DNA of 64,000 bases from Arenibacter sp040216555 (GTDB lineage: Bacteria > Bacteroidota > Bacteroidia > Flavobacteriales > Flavobacteriaceae): positions 52,422-116,421 of the forward strand of contig JAVJOW010000012.1 of NCBI GenBank assembly GCA_040216555.1. Direction: 5' to 3'. Below are positions 7,565 to 16,861 of this stretch, in pieces (the first letter of the stretch is position 1; each line of letters begins with the position of its first letter). A program made the translations under genes and the position numbers. The notes below the pieces were generated by a model. It searched no databases, was not told the origin of the DNA, and saw only the letters and a program-made list of their open reading frames with translations.

Positions 7565-9622
7565 TTATTTTTTTGTCTCCGATTTTGGAATATCCTTGTT
7601 TGCTTTTTCCTCCTTTTTAGCAGCTACATTGGCTTTTTCTTCTTTTTCAGCAGCTACATTGGCTTTCTCCTCTTTTTCTGCTGCTTCTTCGGCTTCCATC
7701 CTCTTGTCTCTTTCAAAAAGGCGTTTACCGAAAATCTTTTCCAAATCGTCCTTAAATATAACTTCTTTTTCCAATAATCGCTCTGCCAATTCGGTAAGTT
7801 TATCTTTGTTTTTGGATAATAATTCAACCGCTCTTACATACTGCTCCTCAATAAGCTTGGAAATCTCTTTGTCTATGGTCAATGCAGTCTGCTCGCTATA
7901 GGGTTTGGAGAAACCGTATTCATTTTGACCGGATGAATCGTAATAGGTTAAATTTCCTATCTCATCATTTAAACCGTAAATGGTTACCATGGCCCTAGCT
8001 TGCTTGGTTACCTTTTCCAAATCGCTAAGTGCACCTGTAGATATCTGGTTAAAGATTACTTTTTCAGCAGCTCTACCTCCCAAGGTAGCGCACATTTCAT
8101 CTTTCATTTGATCTGGGCGAACGATTAAGCGTTCTTCAGGCAAATACCATGCTGCACCCAGAGATTGACCTCTAGGTACTATAGTTACTTTTACAAGTGG
8201 TGCGGCGTGTTCCAACATCCAACTTACCGTTGCGTGTCCTGCTTCGTGATAGGCAATGGTTTTCTTTTCACCAGGGGTGATTATTTTATTCTTTTTCTCT
8301 AAACCGCCAACAATCCTATCCACGGCATCCAAAAAGTCTTGTTTGGTTACCGCTTTCTTTTCTTTACGGGCTGCGATCAATGCCGCTTCGTTACAAACAT
8401 TGGCAATATCGGCACCTGAAAAACCAGGAGTTTGTTTGGCTAGAAAATCCAAATCCAATGTTTCGGCCGTTTTTATGGGTCTTAAGTGAACTTCGAAAAT
8501 TTCCTTACGCTCCCTAATATCCGGAAGATCAACATATATCTGTCTGTCAAATCGACCAGCTCTCATTAATGCCTTGTCCAATACATCTGCACGGTTCGTA
8601 GCCGCCAATACTATAACATTGGTGTTGGTACCAAAACCATCCATCTCCGTTAATAATTGGTTCAAGGTGTTTTCCCTCTCGTCATTGGAGCCTGTGAAAT
8701 TATTCTTGCCTCTGGCCCTACCAATGGCATCGATCTCATCGATAAAAATAATGGCTGGCGATTTGTCTTTGGCTTGTTTGAACAAGTCTCTTACCCTAGA
8801 GGCTCCTACCCCTACGAACATTTCAACAAAATCTGAACCAGAAAGAGAAAAGAAAGGAACTTTCGCTTCCCCTGCAACTGCTTTGGCCAATAAGGTCTTA
8901 CCGGTTCCTGGAGGTCCTACCAATAGAGCACCTTTGGGAATTTTACCCCCTAACGAGGTGTATTTATCCGGATTTCTCAAGAACTCTACTATTTCCTCTA
9001 CCTCTTCCTTGGCACCTTCCAATCCGGCAACATCTTTAAATGAAGTTCTTGTATCTGTTTTTTCGTCGAATAATTTGGCTTTGGACTTTCCAATATTGAA
9101 AATCTGGCCTCCAGCACCACCACCGGCTCCACCAGACATACGGCGCATTAAATAGATCCAAATACCTATGATCAGCACAAATGGCAATAAGGTTAAAAGG
9201 AGTTCGGTAAGTACATTCGATTCTTGGTCGTATGTAAGTTCCGTGTCTAAATTGTTTTCCTTTTTAATTTCATTGATCTCATTTTCAAAGTTCTGCTGAT
9301 CCCCATAGTTTACTACATACTGAGGCGTAGCTGTGGCCGTCAAAGAAAAAGGCTGATCGGATACATCCTTGTGAACCTCCTTTTTTAATGCCTCTTCGGT
9401 AAGGAATATTTTTGCTTGTCTAGTATTGGTAATGACCAATATTTTTCTGATATCCCCATTTCTTAGATACTCCTGAAGCTCGGAGGTACTTGCTTTTTTG
9501 GTATTCGCAAAGTTTCCGCTACCGAAAAATTGAAAACCAATTAGTAATATCGCTATTACGCCATATATCCACCAAGTATTGAATTTGGGTTTTTTGGGAC
9601 TAGTATTATTTTCTTTTGCCAT
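7565..9622 (-). CDS. ftsH: ATP-dependent zinc metalloprotease FtsH
   Basis: Membrane AAA protease that degrades unassembled membrane proteins and short-lived regulators. Helix 18-33, periplasmic domain to about 137, second helix 138-158, Gly-rich linker 163-172, AAA module with Walker A GPPGTGKT (236-243), Walker B IIFIDEIDAIG (291-301) and the second-region of homology ATNRADVLDKALMRAGRFDR, then the zinc site HEAGH (459-463). The C-terminal tail from about 640 is an unusual charged tract of near-identical ten-residue units (AAEKEEKANV). It lies 9 bp after rsfS and 59 bp before the LUD gene. Confidence 0.97.
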   Translation of the reverse strand: MAKENNTSPKKPKFNTWWIYGVIAILLIGFQFFGSGNFANTKKASTSELQEYLRNGDIRKILVITNTRQAKIFLTEEALKKEVHKDVSDQPFSLTATATPQYVVNYGDQQNFENEINEIKKENNLDTELTYDQESNVLTELLLTLLPFVLIIGIWIYLMRRMSGGAGGGAGGQIFNIGKSKAKLFDEKTDTRTSFKDVAGLEGAKEEVEEIVEFLRNPDKYTSLGGKIPKGALLVGPPGTGKTLLAKAVAGEAKVPFFSLSGSDFVEMFVGVGASRVRDLFKQAKDKSPAIIFIDEIDAIGRARGKNNFTGSNDERENTLNQLLTEMDGFGTNTNVIVLAATNRADVLDKALMRAGRFDRQIYVDLPDIRERKEIFEVHLRPIKTAETLDLDFLAKQTPGFSGADIANVCNEAALIAARKEKKAVTKQDFLDAVDRIVGGLEKKNKIITPGEKKTIAYHEAGHATVSWMLEHAAPLVKVTIVPRGQSLGAAWYLPEERLIVRPDQMKDEMCATLGGRAAEKVIFNQISTGALSDLEKVTKQARAMVTIYGLNDEIGNLTYYDSSGQNEYGFSKPYSEQTALTIDKEISKLIEEQYVRAVELLSKNKDKLTELAERLLEKEVIFKDDLEKIFGKRLFERDKRMEAEEAAEKEEKANVAAEKEEKANVAAKKEEKANKDIPKSETKK
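7599..7680 (-). repeat. 30-bp tandem repeat in the 3' end of ftsH
   Basis: Units at 7621-7650 and 7651-7680 differ at only a few bases, and a third, more diverged unit precedes at about 7599-7620. Each encodes ten residues of the AAEKEEKANV type. The unit is a multiple of three, so copy-number change would keep the frame. Confidence 0.85.
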
Positions 9623-9631
9623 TATTTTTTT

Positions 9632-10009
9632 TTACTGATTGAAGCTACTTTCAACTGATGTTACTTTGGCATCTCCCCAAAGTCCTTCTATATCATAATA
9701 TTGTCTCACTTGTTTTTGAAATACATGTACTACTACGTTTACGTAGTCCATTAAAACCCATTCGGCATTATCAGAACCTTCTACATGCCAAGGTTTGTCT
9801 TGAATTGCTTTACTAACGGTTTTTTGGATGGAGCCTACAATGGCGTTTACATGTGTGTTGGAAGTACCATTACAAATAATAAAGTAGTCACAAACAGTAT
9901 TCTCTATATCTCTAAGATCAAGTAAATTTATATCATGTCCTTTAACCTCTTCTATTCCACTTAAAATTAAGGCAATTAACTCATCTGCGCTACTTTTCCT
10001 TTTCTGCAT
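9632..10009 (-). CDS. rsfS: Ribosome silencing factor RsfS
   Basis: 125-residue member of the RsfS/Iojap family, which binds L14 (uL14) on the large subunit and blocks joining of the subunits when nutrients are short. Family segments seen: DINLLDLRDIENTVCDYFIICNGTS, then WHVEGSDNAEWVLMDYVNVVVHVF and YYDIEGLWGDA near the C-terminus. First gene of the operon running to the acyl-CoA-binding protein. A box reading TAACTTTG on the minus strand (10030-10037) fits the -7 element, about 20 bp before the ATG at 10009. Divergent from birA. Confidence 0.95.
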   Translation of the reverse strand: MQKRKSSADELIALILSGIEEVKGHDINLLDLRDIENTVCDYFIICNGTSNTHVNAIVGSIQKTVSKAIQDKPWHVEGSDNAEWVLMDYVNVVVHVFQKQVRQYYDIEGLWGDAKVTSVESSFNQ

Positions 10010-10102
10010 TCAAAAATTTTAAATTTTTACAAAGTTATTATTTTTTTGTTTTTTTAACTATTGTTTTTAACAATACATTATATAATAATCATAAGATTGT
10101 AA

Positions 10103-10834
10103 ATGCAATTAATCAAACTTAGTGCCACGGACTCCACAAATGCCTATTTAAAGGATCTGATGTTCAACAATATTCTAGGGGATTTTACGGTGGTAATGGC
10201 CCATTCACAATTGAAAGGTCGTGGGCAAATGGGAACAAATTGGCTTTCTGATCCTGGTAAAAACCTGACTTTTAGTGTTTTAGTAAAATCTTTGGATAGT
10301 CCGGTCTCCGAGCAGTTTCTTTTGAATATTTATGTTTCACTGGCAATTTATGACACTTTAACCCAACTTAATGTACCTGATTTAAAGATTAAATGGCCTA
10401 ACGACATTATGTCAGGACATTCCAAAATTTGTGGAATTCTCATCGAAAATATTTTATCCGGACATCATATTCAGGCATCTATTATAGGAATCGGTTTAAA
10501 TGTAAATCAATTAACCTTCAATAATCTGCCCAATGTGTCCTCATTAAAACTCCTTCTTGGAAAAACATTGGACCTGGATGAACTTCTCATAAGTATTGTA
10601 GAAAACCTAAAAAAACTGCTAGGGAATCAAAGCAAAGGGGGTCATAATCGTCTTTTTGAGCTTTATGAGTCAAGACTTTTTAGAAAAGACAAGCCTTCCA
10701 CCTTTAAAAATCAGGACGATGAGATGTTTATGGGATTTATAAAGGGTGTTTCCAGTACAGGAAAATTAAAGATTCTAATGGAGGACAATATAATGAAGGA
10801 ATTCAATCTAAAAGAGGTGCAGTTGCTGTATTGA
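10103..10834 (+). CDS. birA: Biotin--[biotin carboxyl-carrier protein] ligase
   Basis: Activates biotin to biotinyl-AMP and attaches it to the target Lys of biotin enzymes. This is the stand-alone class: no N-terminal DNA-binding domain, so it should not repress a biotin operon. Motifs: TDSTNAYL (9-16), GRGQMGTNW (39-47) for biotinyl-AMP, KWPNDIM (97-103) and Lys108 in the SKICGILIE biotin site; the C-terminal SH3-like cap follows from about 190. A biotin enzyme, pyruvate carboxylase, is encoded at 21872 in the same window. Convergent with the SRPBCC gene, 28 bp apart. Confidence 0.94.
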   Translation: MQLIKLSATDSTNAYLKDLMFNNILGDFTVVMAHSQLKGRGQMGTNWLSDPGKNLTFSVLVKSLDSPVSEQFLLNIYVSLAIYDTLTQLNVPDLKIKWPNDIMSGHSKICGILIENILSGHHIQASIIGIGLNVNQLTFNNLPNVSSLKLLLGKTLDLDELLISIVENLKKLLGNQSKGGHNRLFELYESRLFRKDKPSTFKNQDDEMFMGFIKGVSSTGKLKILMEDNIMKEFNLKEVQLLY

Positions 10835-10862
10835 GCATTGTTCCCAAAATGAATTCTGAAAA

Positions 10863-11255
10863 TTATATTTTGGAAAGATTCTCGGACAGTGTGCCTATAA
10901 AATTATTGATAGGCGATTTTATCATCATGGCCATCATTGCATTGAATTCCCCTTCAAAACTAAGGGTTACTTCACTCTCATGCTCATTTATTGATGCAAT
11001 ATCTGCGGTCAGGGTAAAGGGTAATTTGTCACTTGCTGCCCCCAAAATTAATTGCGAATGAGGTGTTTCCTGTTTTTTTTGCAATACAATTTCAGGCATT
11101 CCTTTAAGTGCAAACAAAAATCTATTTTCTTTAATAAGCTCGAATTTACTAATGTTTTCGGGCATTAAAGTCTCAAAATTCTTCACATCGTTCAGAAAAT
11201 CAAAAACTTCCTTACTGCTTTTATTAACCTTTTTCTTGGGAGTTTCTAAGTACAT
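10863..11255 (-). CDS. SRPBCC/START-like protein
   Basis: A 130-residue protein with the pattern of the SRPBCC (polyketide cyclase/START-like) fold: N-terminal strand KKKVNKSSKEVFDFLNDVKNFETLMP, alternating strands through the middle and a long C-terminal amphipathic helix (AMMAMMIKSPINNFIGTLSENLSKI). Such domains bind small hydrophobic ligands. It starts 3 bp after the pyrE stop and so is probably co-transcribed with it. No ligand or role can be named. Confidence 0.75.
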   Translation of the reverse strand: MYLETPKKKVNKSSKEVFDFLNDVKNFETLMPENISKFELIKENRFLFALKGMPEIVLQKKQETPHSQLILGAASDKLPFTLTADIASINEHESEVTLSFEGEFNAMMAMMIKSPINNFIGTLSENLSKI

Positions 11256-11258
11256 AAT

Positions 11259-11900
11259 TTAAGATTGCCAGGTAGAGGGGTTGCTTTTCCACTCTAGTAA
11301 AGTTTTTAATTGATTCTCTTTTATATAATTGGTATCCGAGGCTTGTTGAATTAAATAATCGTAATTGCTCAGGGTATGTAAATCCAAGCCGTATTTCTTA
11401 AAGTTTTCATTGGCTACATCAAATCCATATGTAAAAATGGCCAGCATTCCCTTTACATTTGCACCATTGCTTTTTAATGCATCCACAGCATTTAGGCTAC
11501 TTTTTCCAGTACTGATTAGGTCTTCAATAACAACTACGCTCTGATTGGCCTCCAAACGTCCTTCTATTTGGTTTTGACGCCCGTGGGATTTGGCTTCCGG
11601 CCGTACATAAATAAATGGTAGTCCCAAATACTCGGCTACCAGCATGCCTATACCAATGGCCCCTGTGGCAACTCCGGCTATTACATCCGGCTTGCCATAA
11701 AGGGTTTCTACTTGCTTTCCCATTTGTTCCCGGACATAATTCCTAATACTAGGGTACGAGAGGATTATCCTATTGTCGCAATAAATTGGAGATTTCCAAC
11801 CTGAAGCCCATGTAAAAGGATTTTCAGGTTTCAACTTAATTGCATTAATTTGCAGCAGAAGCTCTGCAGTTTTTTTGGCGGTGTCTTTGTCTAAAACCAT
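11259..11900 (-). CDS. pyrE: Orotate phosphoribosyltransferase
   Basis: Pyrimidine synthesis: orotate plus PRPP to orotidine monophosphate. 213 residues from ATG 11900 (MVLDKDTAKKTAELL). A longer frame upstream to 12035 adds 45 residues that are antisense to the Nudix gene and not family-like, so the short start is used. Family motifs: FTWASGWKSPIYCDNR near the N-terminus, GVATGAIGIGMLVAEYL, RPEAKSHGRQNQIEG, and the PRPP loop VVVIEDLISTGKSS. Its start codon almost touches that of the divergent Nudix gene. Confidence 0.95.
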   Translation of the reverse strand: MVLDKDTAKKTAELLLQINAIKLKPENPFTWASGWKSPIYCDNRIILSYPSIRNYVREQMGKQVETLYGKPDVIAGVATGAIGIGMLVAEYLGLPFIYVRPEAKSHGRQNQIEGRLEANQSVVVIEDLISTGKSSLNAVDALKSNGANVKGMLAIFTYGFDVANENFKKYGLDLHTLSNYDYLIQQASDTNYIKENQLKTLLEWKSNPSTWQS

Positions 11901-11907
11901 GACGCAA

Positions 11908-12495
11908 ATGTATAAAGTTTTTGTTAATGAGTCACCTCTGATTTTAACAAATAAATTATCAGATACGGCAAATAATAAATATTTTTTGTTGAACGGGTCT
12001 GCTATTAATGAGGCAATAGACTCTCTGGCAAGCAAAAAACTTAATGAAGCTTTTATTTATCACCCCAATAATGAGGAGATTTTAAAGAAATTTTCTAAAA
12101 AAATACCTTTGGTCGTGGCTGCTGGTGGGGTGGTAACCAACAAGGAAGGGAAAGTGTTATTTATTTACCGTAATGATAAGTGGGACCTTCCAAAAGGGAA
12201 ATTGGATAAGGGGGAGAGCATTGAAGAATGTGCATTGCGAGAAGTGGAAGAGGAGACAGGGGTAAAGGGTTTGAAAATTGAGAATTTTCTAAGGACCACC
12301 TATCACCTTTTTAAGAGGAACGGGGCCTATAAATTGAAGGAAGTACATTGGTTTGCCATGAAGACCAATTATAAAGGAATTTTGGTGGGCGAAGCCTCTG
12401 AGGGAATAGAAAAAGTAAAATGGAAAGGTCCTGATAAAATCAAAAAAGCATTGGAAAATTCTTATGCCAACATTAGAATTCTGTTTGAAGATTAA
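11908..12495 (+). CDS. Nudix hydrolase
   Basis: Hydrolyses a nucleoside diphosphate linked to another moiety. The Nudix box is complete at about 97-119: GKLDKGESIEECALREVEEETGV, read as G-x5-E-x7-REVEEETGV. An N-terminal region of about 70 residues (VFVNESPLILTNK) is typical of Bacteroidota members of this group and is not assigned. Start options are ATG 11908 (MYKVFVN) or ATG 11899, whose codon overlaps the pyrE start codon on the other strand; 11908 is preferred. Ends 4 bp before the end of the convergent peptidase gene. Substrate unknown. Confidence 0.88.
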   Translation: MYKVFVNESPLILTNKLSDTANNKYFLLNGSAINEAIDSLASKKLNEAFIYHPNNEEILKKFSKKIPLVVAAGGVVTNKEGKVLFIYRNDKWDLPKGKLDKGESIEECALREVEEETGVKGLKIENFLRTTYHLFKRNGAYKLKEVHWFAMKTNYKGILVGEASEGIEKVKWKGPDKIKKALENSYANIRILFED

Positions 12496-12499
12496 AGGA

Positions 12500-14245
12500 T
12501 TATTCCTTTAGCATTCGATAAATGGGATATTGCAAATGTTCCGGTTCATAGTATATGGACCGTTTGTATATCCAATCAAGTTGCGCATACCAGTCGCTGG
12601 CAAAAGTACTGTCAATTTCCTTTTTTAGATTAAATTGGGTTTTCATTTCTTGGTTTCCTTGTAGGATTTCCAAGGCAATATCTTCGAAAACATAAGGAGA
12701 AAAACCTTCCTTTTGTTGTAAAATAGCATCAAAGAAATTCCAGTTGAAAAAAGAGTCCGTGGCCTCTGGTTCCAGGGTCTCTAATAAATATCGCAAGCCT
12801 TTCTGATTGGTTGGGACCAAGATGTCCCCGGCCGTAAAATTAACTTTTTGCTTGCTGCGCAGCACTGTGGTATTGTAATGCGGGTAGTGCCCCTCATATG
12901 AATTTTCAGTAGTATTATAGCTATCAATTTTGTATGACTCAACATCTATTGAGGTATCCTGCTTTAAGGTCTTAAAGCTTATTTGGTTTACAGTTAATAG
13001 TTCTATTATTTTGTCCCATCCTTTCTTTATTATATATGCCTTGGGAATTTCCACCTCATGGGTCGGATAATAAAAGTTTTGGTACTCAACTTCTTTTACA
13101 AAAGGTCTGTTTTTATCATATTTGAGCCTGGGGAAGCCTGTTATTTCGCTGTTAAATTCATCGGCTTCATAACCCTTGAATTCCAAGATAGTACTTTTGG
13201 TAGTATCGATGGCCCATTGCAAGGGGTAGTTTTGTTTCTCTAGATATACTTCAAAAGCATTCTCCCTTAAATTTTTAATTTTCTTGTAATCCTTCTCCGA
13301 TATTTCCAAGATTTTTGTCATTAAGGTATAGACACCCTCTACCCTTTGTTTGTATGGTTTAAGCATGTGTGATTCAACCATTAGGCCCAAGGTGTTCCAA
13401 AGAGTGGTATAGCCTGTAGAATATCTGGGATAGTCCATAAATTGGGAAAAACCCTTTTCGGGTACTTGGTTAAAAACATTTACATAGGGCGTAATGCCCC
13501 AATCTGCCTCCTTAAGCAAGTTTTCAAGGGTGGGAACCATCTCTTCTTGAAGGTAGTTGCCCAATTCACCTCCCAATTTATTATGTTGGGTAAATAGGTG
13601 GGTAAGTGTGTATTGATAGTCCGCCCCATTGCTTACATGATTATCAATAAAGATATCCGGTTTTATCAGGTGAAAAATTTTCGCAAAGGTGTGGGCGTTT
13701 TTGGTATCGACTTTTATAAAATCTCGATTAAGGTCATAATTTTTTGCATTACCCCTAAAACCATAGGATTTAGGGCCATTTTGATTTACCCGGGATGTAG
13801 AATTTCTATTTAAAGCGCCACCAACATTGTAGACCGGAATGGTAACCACGACTGTATTCTCCAGGGCTTCCATATTTTTTAATGCCAAATCCCTGAATAA
13901 CAACATTGTCGCATCTATGCCATCGCTTTCTCCTGGATGTATGCCATTATTTATAAATAAGATACTCTTGTCCCGTCCTATTTTTTGAAAATTAAAATCG
14001 GCATCCGGGTTGTAAGTTACCACATGAAGGGGGTTGCCGCTATCGGTATTGCCAATAATCTGTATATTTATTTCGGGAAACTCCTTGGCGAGTTGAATAT
14101 AGAAGTCTATGATTTGTAGATAAGTTGCGGTTTCCTCTCCGTTACTGCGCTCAAAAACAGTTTTAATGTTTTCAATTTTTCTTTCTTTTTTGGTCTCGCA
14201 GGAAATAAGACAAAGCAGTAAAAATAGTCTTACCAGAAGTTTCAT
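12500..14245 (-). CDS. M14-family zinc carboxypeptidase lipoprotein
   Basis: Begins MKLLVRLFLLLCLISC, a lipoprotein signal with Cys16 as the lipidated residue, so it is exported and membrane-anchored. The peptidase domain carries the zinc ligands His103 and Glu106 (HPGESD) and His203 (DNHVSNG); NRDF at 173-176 gives the substrate-carboxylate Arg, and VESHMLKPY about residue 300 supplies the likely catalytic Glu. The last 200 residues form a separate C-terminal domain. Probable role: trimming peptides at the cell surface or periplasm. Convergent with the Nudix gene. Confidence 0.87.
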   Translation of the reverse strand: MKLLVRLFLLLCLISCETKKERKIENIKTVFERSNGEETATYLQIIDFYIQLAKEFPEINIQIIGNTDSGNPLHVVTYNPDADFNFQKIGRDKSILFINNGIHPGESDGIDATMLLFRDLALKNMEALENTVVVTIPVYNVGGALNRNSTSRVNQNGPKSYGFRGNAKNYDLNRDFIKVDTKNAHTFAKIFHLIKPDIFIDNHVSNGADYQYTLTHLFTQHNKLGGELGNYLQEEMVPTLENLLKEADWGITPYVNVFNQVPEKGFSQFMDYPRYSTGYTTLWNTLGLMVESHMLKPYKQRVEGVYTLMTKILEISEKDYKKIKNLRENAFEVYLEKQNYPLQWAIDTTKSTILEFKGYEADEFNSEITGFPRLKYDKNRPFVKEVEYQNFYYPTHEVEIPKAYIIKKGWDKIIELLTVNQISFKTLKQDTSIDVESYKIDSYNTTENSYEGHYPHYNTTVLRSKQKVNFTAGDILVPTNQKGLRYLLETLEPEATDSFFNWNFFDAILQQKEGFSPYVFEDIALEILQGNQEMKTQFNLKKEIDSTFASDWYAQLDWIYKRSIYYEPEHLQYPIYRMLKE

Positions 14246-14386
14246 GCTACGTTATAATTTGTTTAAAGCTAAAAAAAAAAGACTTTGAAGTTCAATTTGA
14301 AAATTAGGTAATTGATGGATAATGTTCTTTAGCAAAAGAGGTCCAAAATTATCTTCAAGTATTCAAAGTTAGCTAAAACTTGGATA

Positions 14387-14797
14387 TTAAATGGCAATGG
14401 CTGCGGTAATTTTTTCTATGTCGGTCCTTCTAATGGGTTTACTATTGTAAATGATGGTGTGGTGTGTCAAAGACATGAAATTTTCGGCCTTGTCCATGTC
14501 AAATTGGTCAATGGAGGAGGTAACAATATTTATATTGACCTTTTTATTTATGGGTAATCTTATGAACTCTTCCAAAAATTCCCAGCCATCCATTATTGGC
14601 ATATTGATATCCAAAAAGATTAAATCGGGTAGTTCGGATTTTTCGATTATCATTTTCTTTATACGATCAATGGCCATTTGACCATTTTTGAATTCAAAAA
14701 TCTCATTGCAGGTAGCAACAGAAGTTAATATTTTTTTAATTCCGTAGATCGTTATGGTGTCATCATCGACAATGAAAATTGAATTAATTTTTGTCAT
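14387..14797 (-). CDS. Single-domain response regulator
   Basis: 136 residues from ATG 14797 (MTKINSIFIVDDD), only a receiver domain: acidic pair in IVDDD, phospho-Asp63 in FLDINMP, Thr/Ser in VTSS and Lys in NSKPI. There is no output domain, so it acts through protein contacts or as a phosphate relay. Its start overlaps the last 14 bp of the PAS kinase upstream, showing translational coupling; the two almost certainly form a pair. The upstream alternative ATG at 14824 would extend further into the kinase. Confidence 0.92.
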   Translation of the reverse strand: MTKINSIFIVDDDTITIYGIKKILTSVATCNEIFEFKNGQMAIDRIKKMIIEKSELPDLIFLDINMPIMDGWEFLEEFIRLPINKKVNINIVTSSIDQFDMDKAENFMSLTHHTIIYNSKPIRRTDIEKITAAIAI

Positions 14798-16643
14798 TAA
14801 AATATAAATTAAAAGTGCTTCCAATACCTACTTGGCTCGTGGCACTTATTTTACCGTGCATGGCTTCAATTTGATTTTTGGCAATGTACAGACCCAGGCC
14901 TTTTGCGTCCGAATTGCCATGGAAGGTTTTGTACATTCCAAATAACTTGGACCCGTATTTTTTTAAATCCAACCCAACGCCGTTATCTTCAATACTTATT
15001 ACCGTATAATTTTGAACATAATTAACGCTTAACTTTATTATGGGGTCAACATCTGGTTTTTTATATTTAAGGGCATTGGTAATAATATTTGTCAATATGT
15101 TTTTCAAGTAGGATGGTACTACGTTTATGTTAACATCATCTGATACTTCGCTGATTACAGTGGCTTTGGCTTTGTTTAGCTGATTATTAACTTGTTTAAG
15201 TACTGTGCTTAACTTTTTGTTGAAGTTTACTTCTTTCTTAATTATGTTGGACTCGGTGTTAATGGCGACAATATCATTTAAATTATGAAGAGTTTCCATG
15301 AGGTGTTTGGAGGAGTCCGTAAGCATCTCCATAATTTTATGTCTTTCTTTTTCATCTTCTTCGTGGCCCAAGAAATCCAATAGCATGGCAAAATTGGCAG
15401 AATGGGACCTTAAATTGTGCGAAACAATATGGGCAAAATTAATTAGCTTTTTATTTTGGGAGGAGGTTACGGATATTAGGTTTTTTAGTTCTTTTTGTTT
15501 TTGTTTTTGTTCCGAAATATCCATGCTGATTCCTACAAGTCCTGTAACTTCGCCATTTTCTCCTATTAATGGAATTTTAGAAGTTAGAAAGGTTATAGTG
15601 GAACCATCAGGGGTGTTGCGTGTTAATTCCTTGTTCAACATAGGAATTTGGGAAATCATGACTTCAATGTCCTCTTCCCTGAATTTTTGGGCCGTTGCCC
15701 TGTCGTACAGATCAAAATCATCCTTACCTATAATATCACTCTCATTTTCGATTCCTAGAAATTGCAGTTCAGATTTATTTGCCAACAATTTTTTGGATTG
15801 GGTATCCTTAATATAAATCTGTAATGGCAGGTTGTTTATCAGTGTCTTTAATAAATGCTCATTGTCTTTCGTCTTTTGTTCTTTCTGTACAAAATCCGTA
15901 ATATCTTGGACAATTCCTATGAGTCCCACGTATTCGCCATTTTTGTACAATGGCTTTCCGGAAACGTTTACCCACTTTTCATTGCCCTTGGCGGTAATGA
16001 TCTGCAATTTTTCGTTCCAAGGCGTTTTTTTCTGATTGGCGGAAAAAATTGCCATGGAAATAGTGTTCCTGCTATAACCGGTCTTATAAAAATTTACAGA
16101 GTTGTCTATGTTGATTTCAAAATCTTCATCGACTTCGAAAATACGTCTTATCATTTTACAGCATGTAAACCTATCTTTTGATTTTTGGTATTCCCAATTA
16201 CCTATTTTACCATGCTCCCCGGTTTCCTTTTGTAGGAATTCCAGTTTCTCGATTCTTAATTCGTTTTTAATTCTTTCCGTAACATCTTCAGTTTGTACAA
16301 TTGCCCCAATAATGTTTTCCTGTTCATCATACCAAGGTATATTTGTCCATTCGAACCACTTTTCTTTGGTGCTATTATCCTGATAGGCCTCTATTTCCGA
16401 CTCTGGAAATTTCCCATCAAAACATGCCAACAAATTGTTGGACCATTTCGTGCTAGCATTACCGAAAAGTTCATATATGGATTTTCCAATATAGTCCTTG
16501 CCTTGGAAACCCATATCTTCGGCCCATTTATCCGAGGCGAGTACAACCTTAAATTCCTTATTGATAAAGGCAGTTGGTTTTGGCAACTGTTTTATCAGGA
16601 ATTGGTTTGTTACGATGGGGGTATTCATAATCATCTGTCGCAT
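14784..16643 (-). CDS. Cytosolic multi-PAS sensor histidine kinase
   Basis: 619 residues, no membrane helix. Three PAS/PAC modules at about 15-130, 140-255 and 262-382, each closing with an acidic PAC-type end (QTEDVTERI, GIVQDITDF, GISMDISEQ). The dimerisation helix contains FAHIVSHNLRSHSANF; His409 is the likely phosphorylated residue. The ATPase domain has NIITNALKY, DNGVGLDL, a Phe box FGMYKTFHG and KGLGLYIAKNQIEAMHG. ATG 16643 and ATG 16628 (MNTPIVTN) are both possible. The H-box lacks the Pro of the usual HisKA motif, a trait common in Bacteroidota PAS kinases. Partner is the overlapping receiver gene. Confidence 0.9.
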   Translation of the reverse strand: MRQMIMNTPIVTNQFLIKQLPKPTAFINKEFKVVLASDKWAEDMGFQGKDYIGKSIYELFGNASTKWSNNLLACFDGKFPESEIEAYQDNSTKEKWFEWTNIPWYDEQENIIGAIVQTEDVTERIKNELRIEKLEFLQKETGEHGKIGNWEYQKSKDRFTCCKMIRRIFEVDEDFEINIDNSVNFYKTGYSRNTISMAIFSANQKKTPWNEKLQIITAKGNEKWVNVSGKPLYKNGEYVGLIGIVQDITDFVQKEQKTKDNEHLLKTLINNLPLQIYIKDTQSKKLLANKSELQFLGIENESDIIGKDDFDLYDRATAQKFREEDIEVMISQIPMLNKELTRNTPDGSTITFLTSKIPLIGENGEVTGLVGISMDISEQKQKQKELKNLISVTSSQNKKLINFAHIVSHNLRSHSANFAMLLDFLGHEEDEKERHKIMEMLTDSSKHLMETLHNLNDIVAINTESNIIKKEVNFNKKLSTVLKQVNNQLNKAKATVISEVSDDVNINVVPSYLKNILTNIITNALKYKKPDVDPIIKLSVNYVQNYTVISIEDNGVGLDLKKYGSKLFGMYKTFHGNSDAKGLGLYIAKNQIEAMHGKISATSQVGIGSTFNLYFNDKN

Positions 16644-16804
16644 TTTCCTACAATAGTAGTCCGATTATTTAATACAGCGAATAGATTGTTGTGAATTTGA
16701 CAAAATTAGTGGTGTAACGTTAATATGAAGGAATTTCAGGTCATTTTTGGTTGTTTTCAACGCTGTGGAAACCAGAAAAATGTAGTCTTCTGACAGAGGG
16801 AATT

Positions 16805-16846
16805 ATATGGCTATGCCATATTTTTACTTGGTTTACCCTAGGGTAA
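16805..16846. repeat. Two adjacent palindromes between kinase and coaD
   Basis: ATATGGC-TAT-GCCATAT at 16805-16821 and the perfect 14-bp palindrome TTACCCTAGGGTAA at 16833-16846 lie just downstream of the coaD stop. Neither is followed by a T run in the direction of transcription (minus), so they are not clear terminators. Confidence 0.5.
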
Positions 16847-16861
16847 GGAAAGGGGTTTATT

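Noticed and set aside
11901..12035. 45-residue N-terminal extension of PyrE
   Set aside because: It is antisense to the Nudix coding region and not present in the PyrE family.
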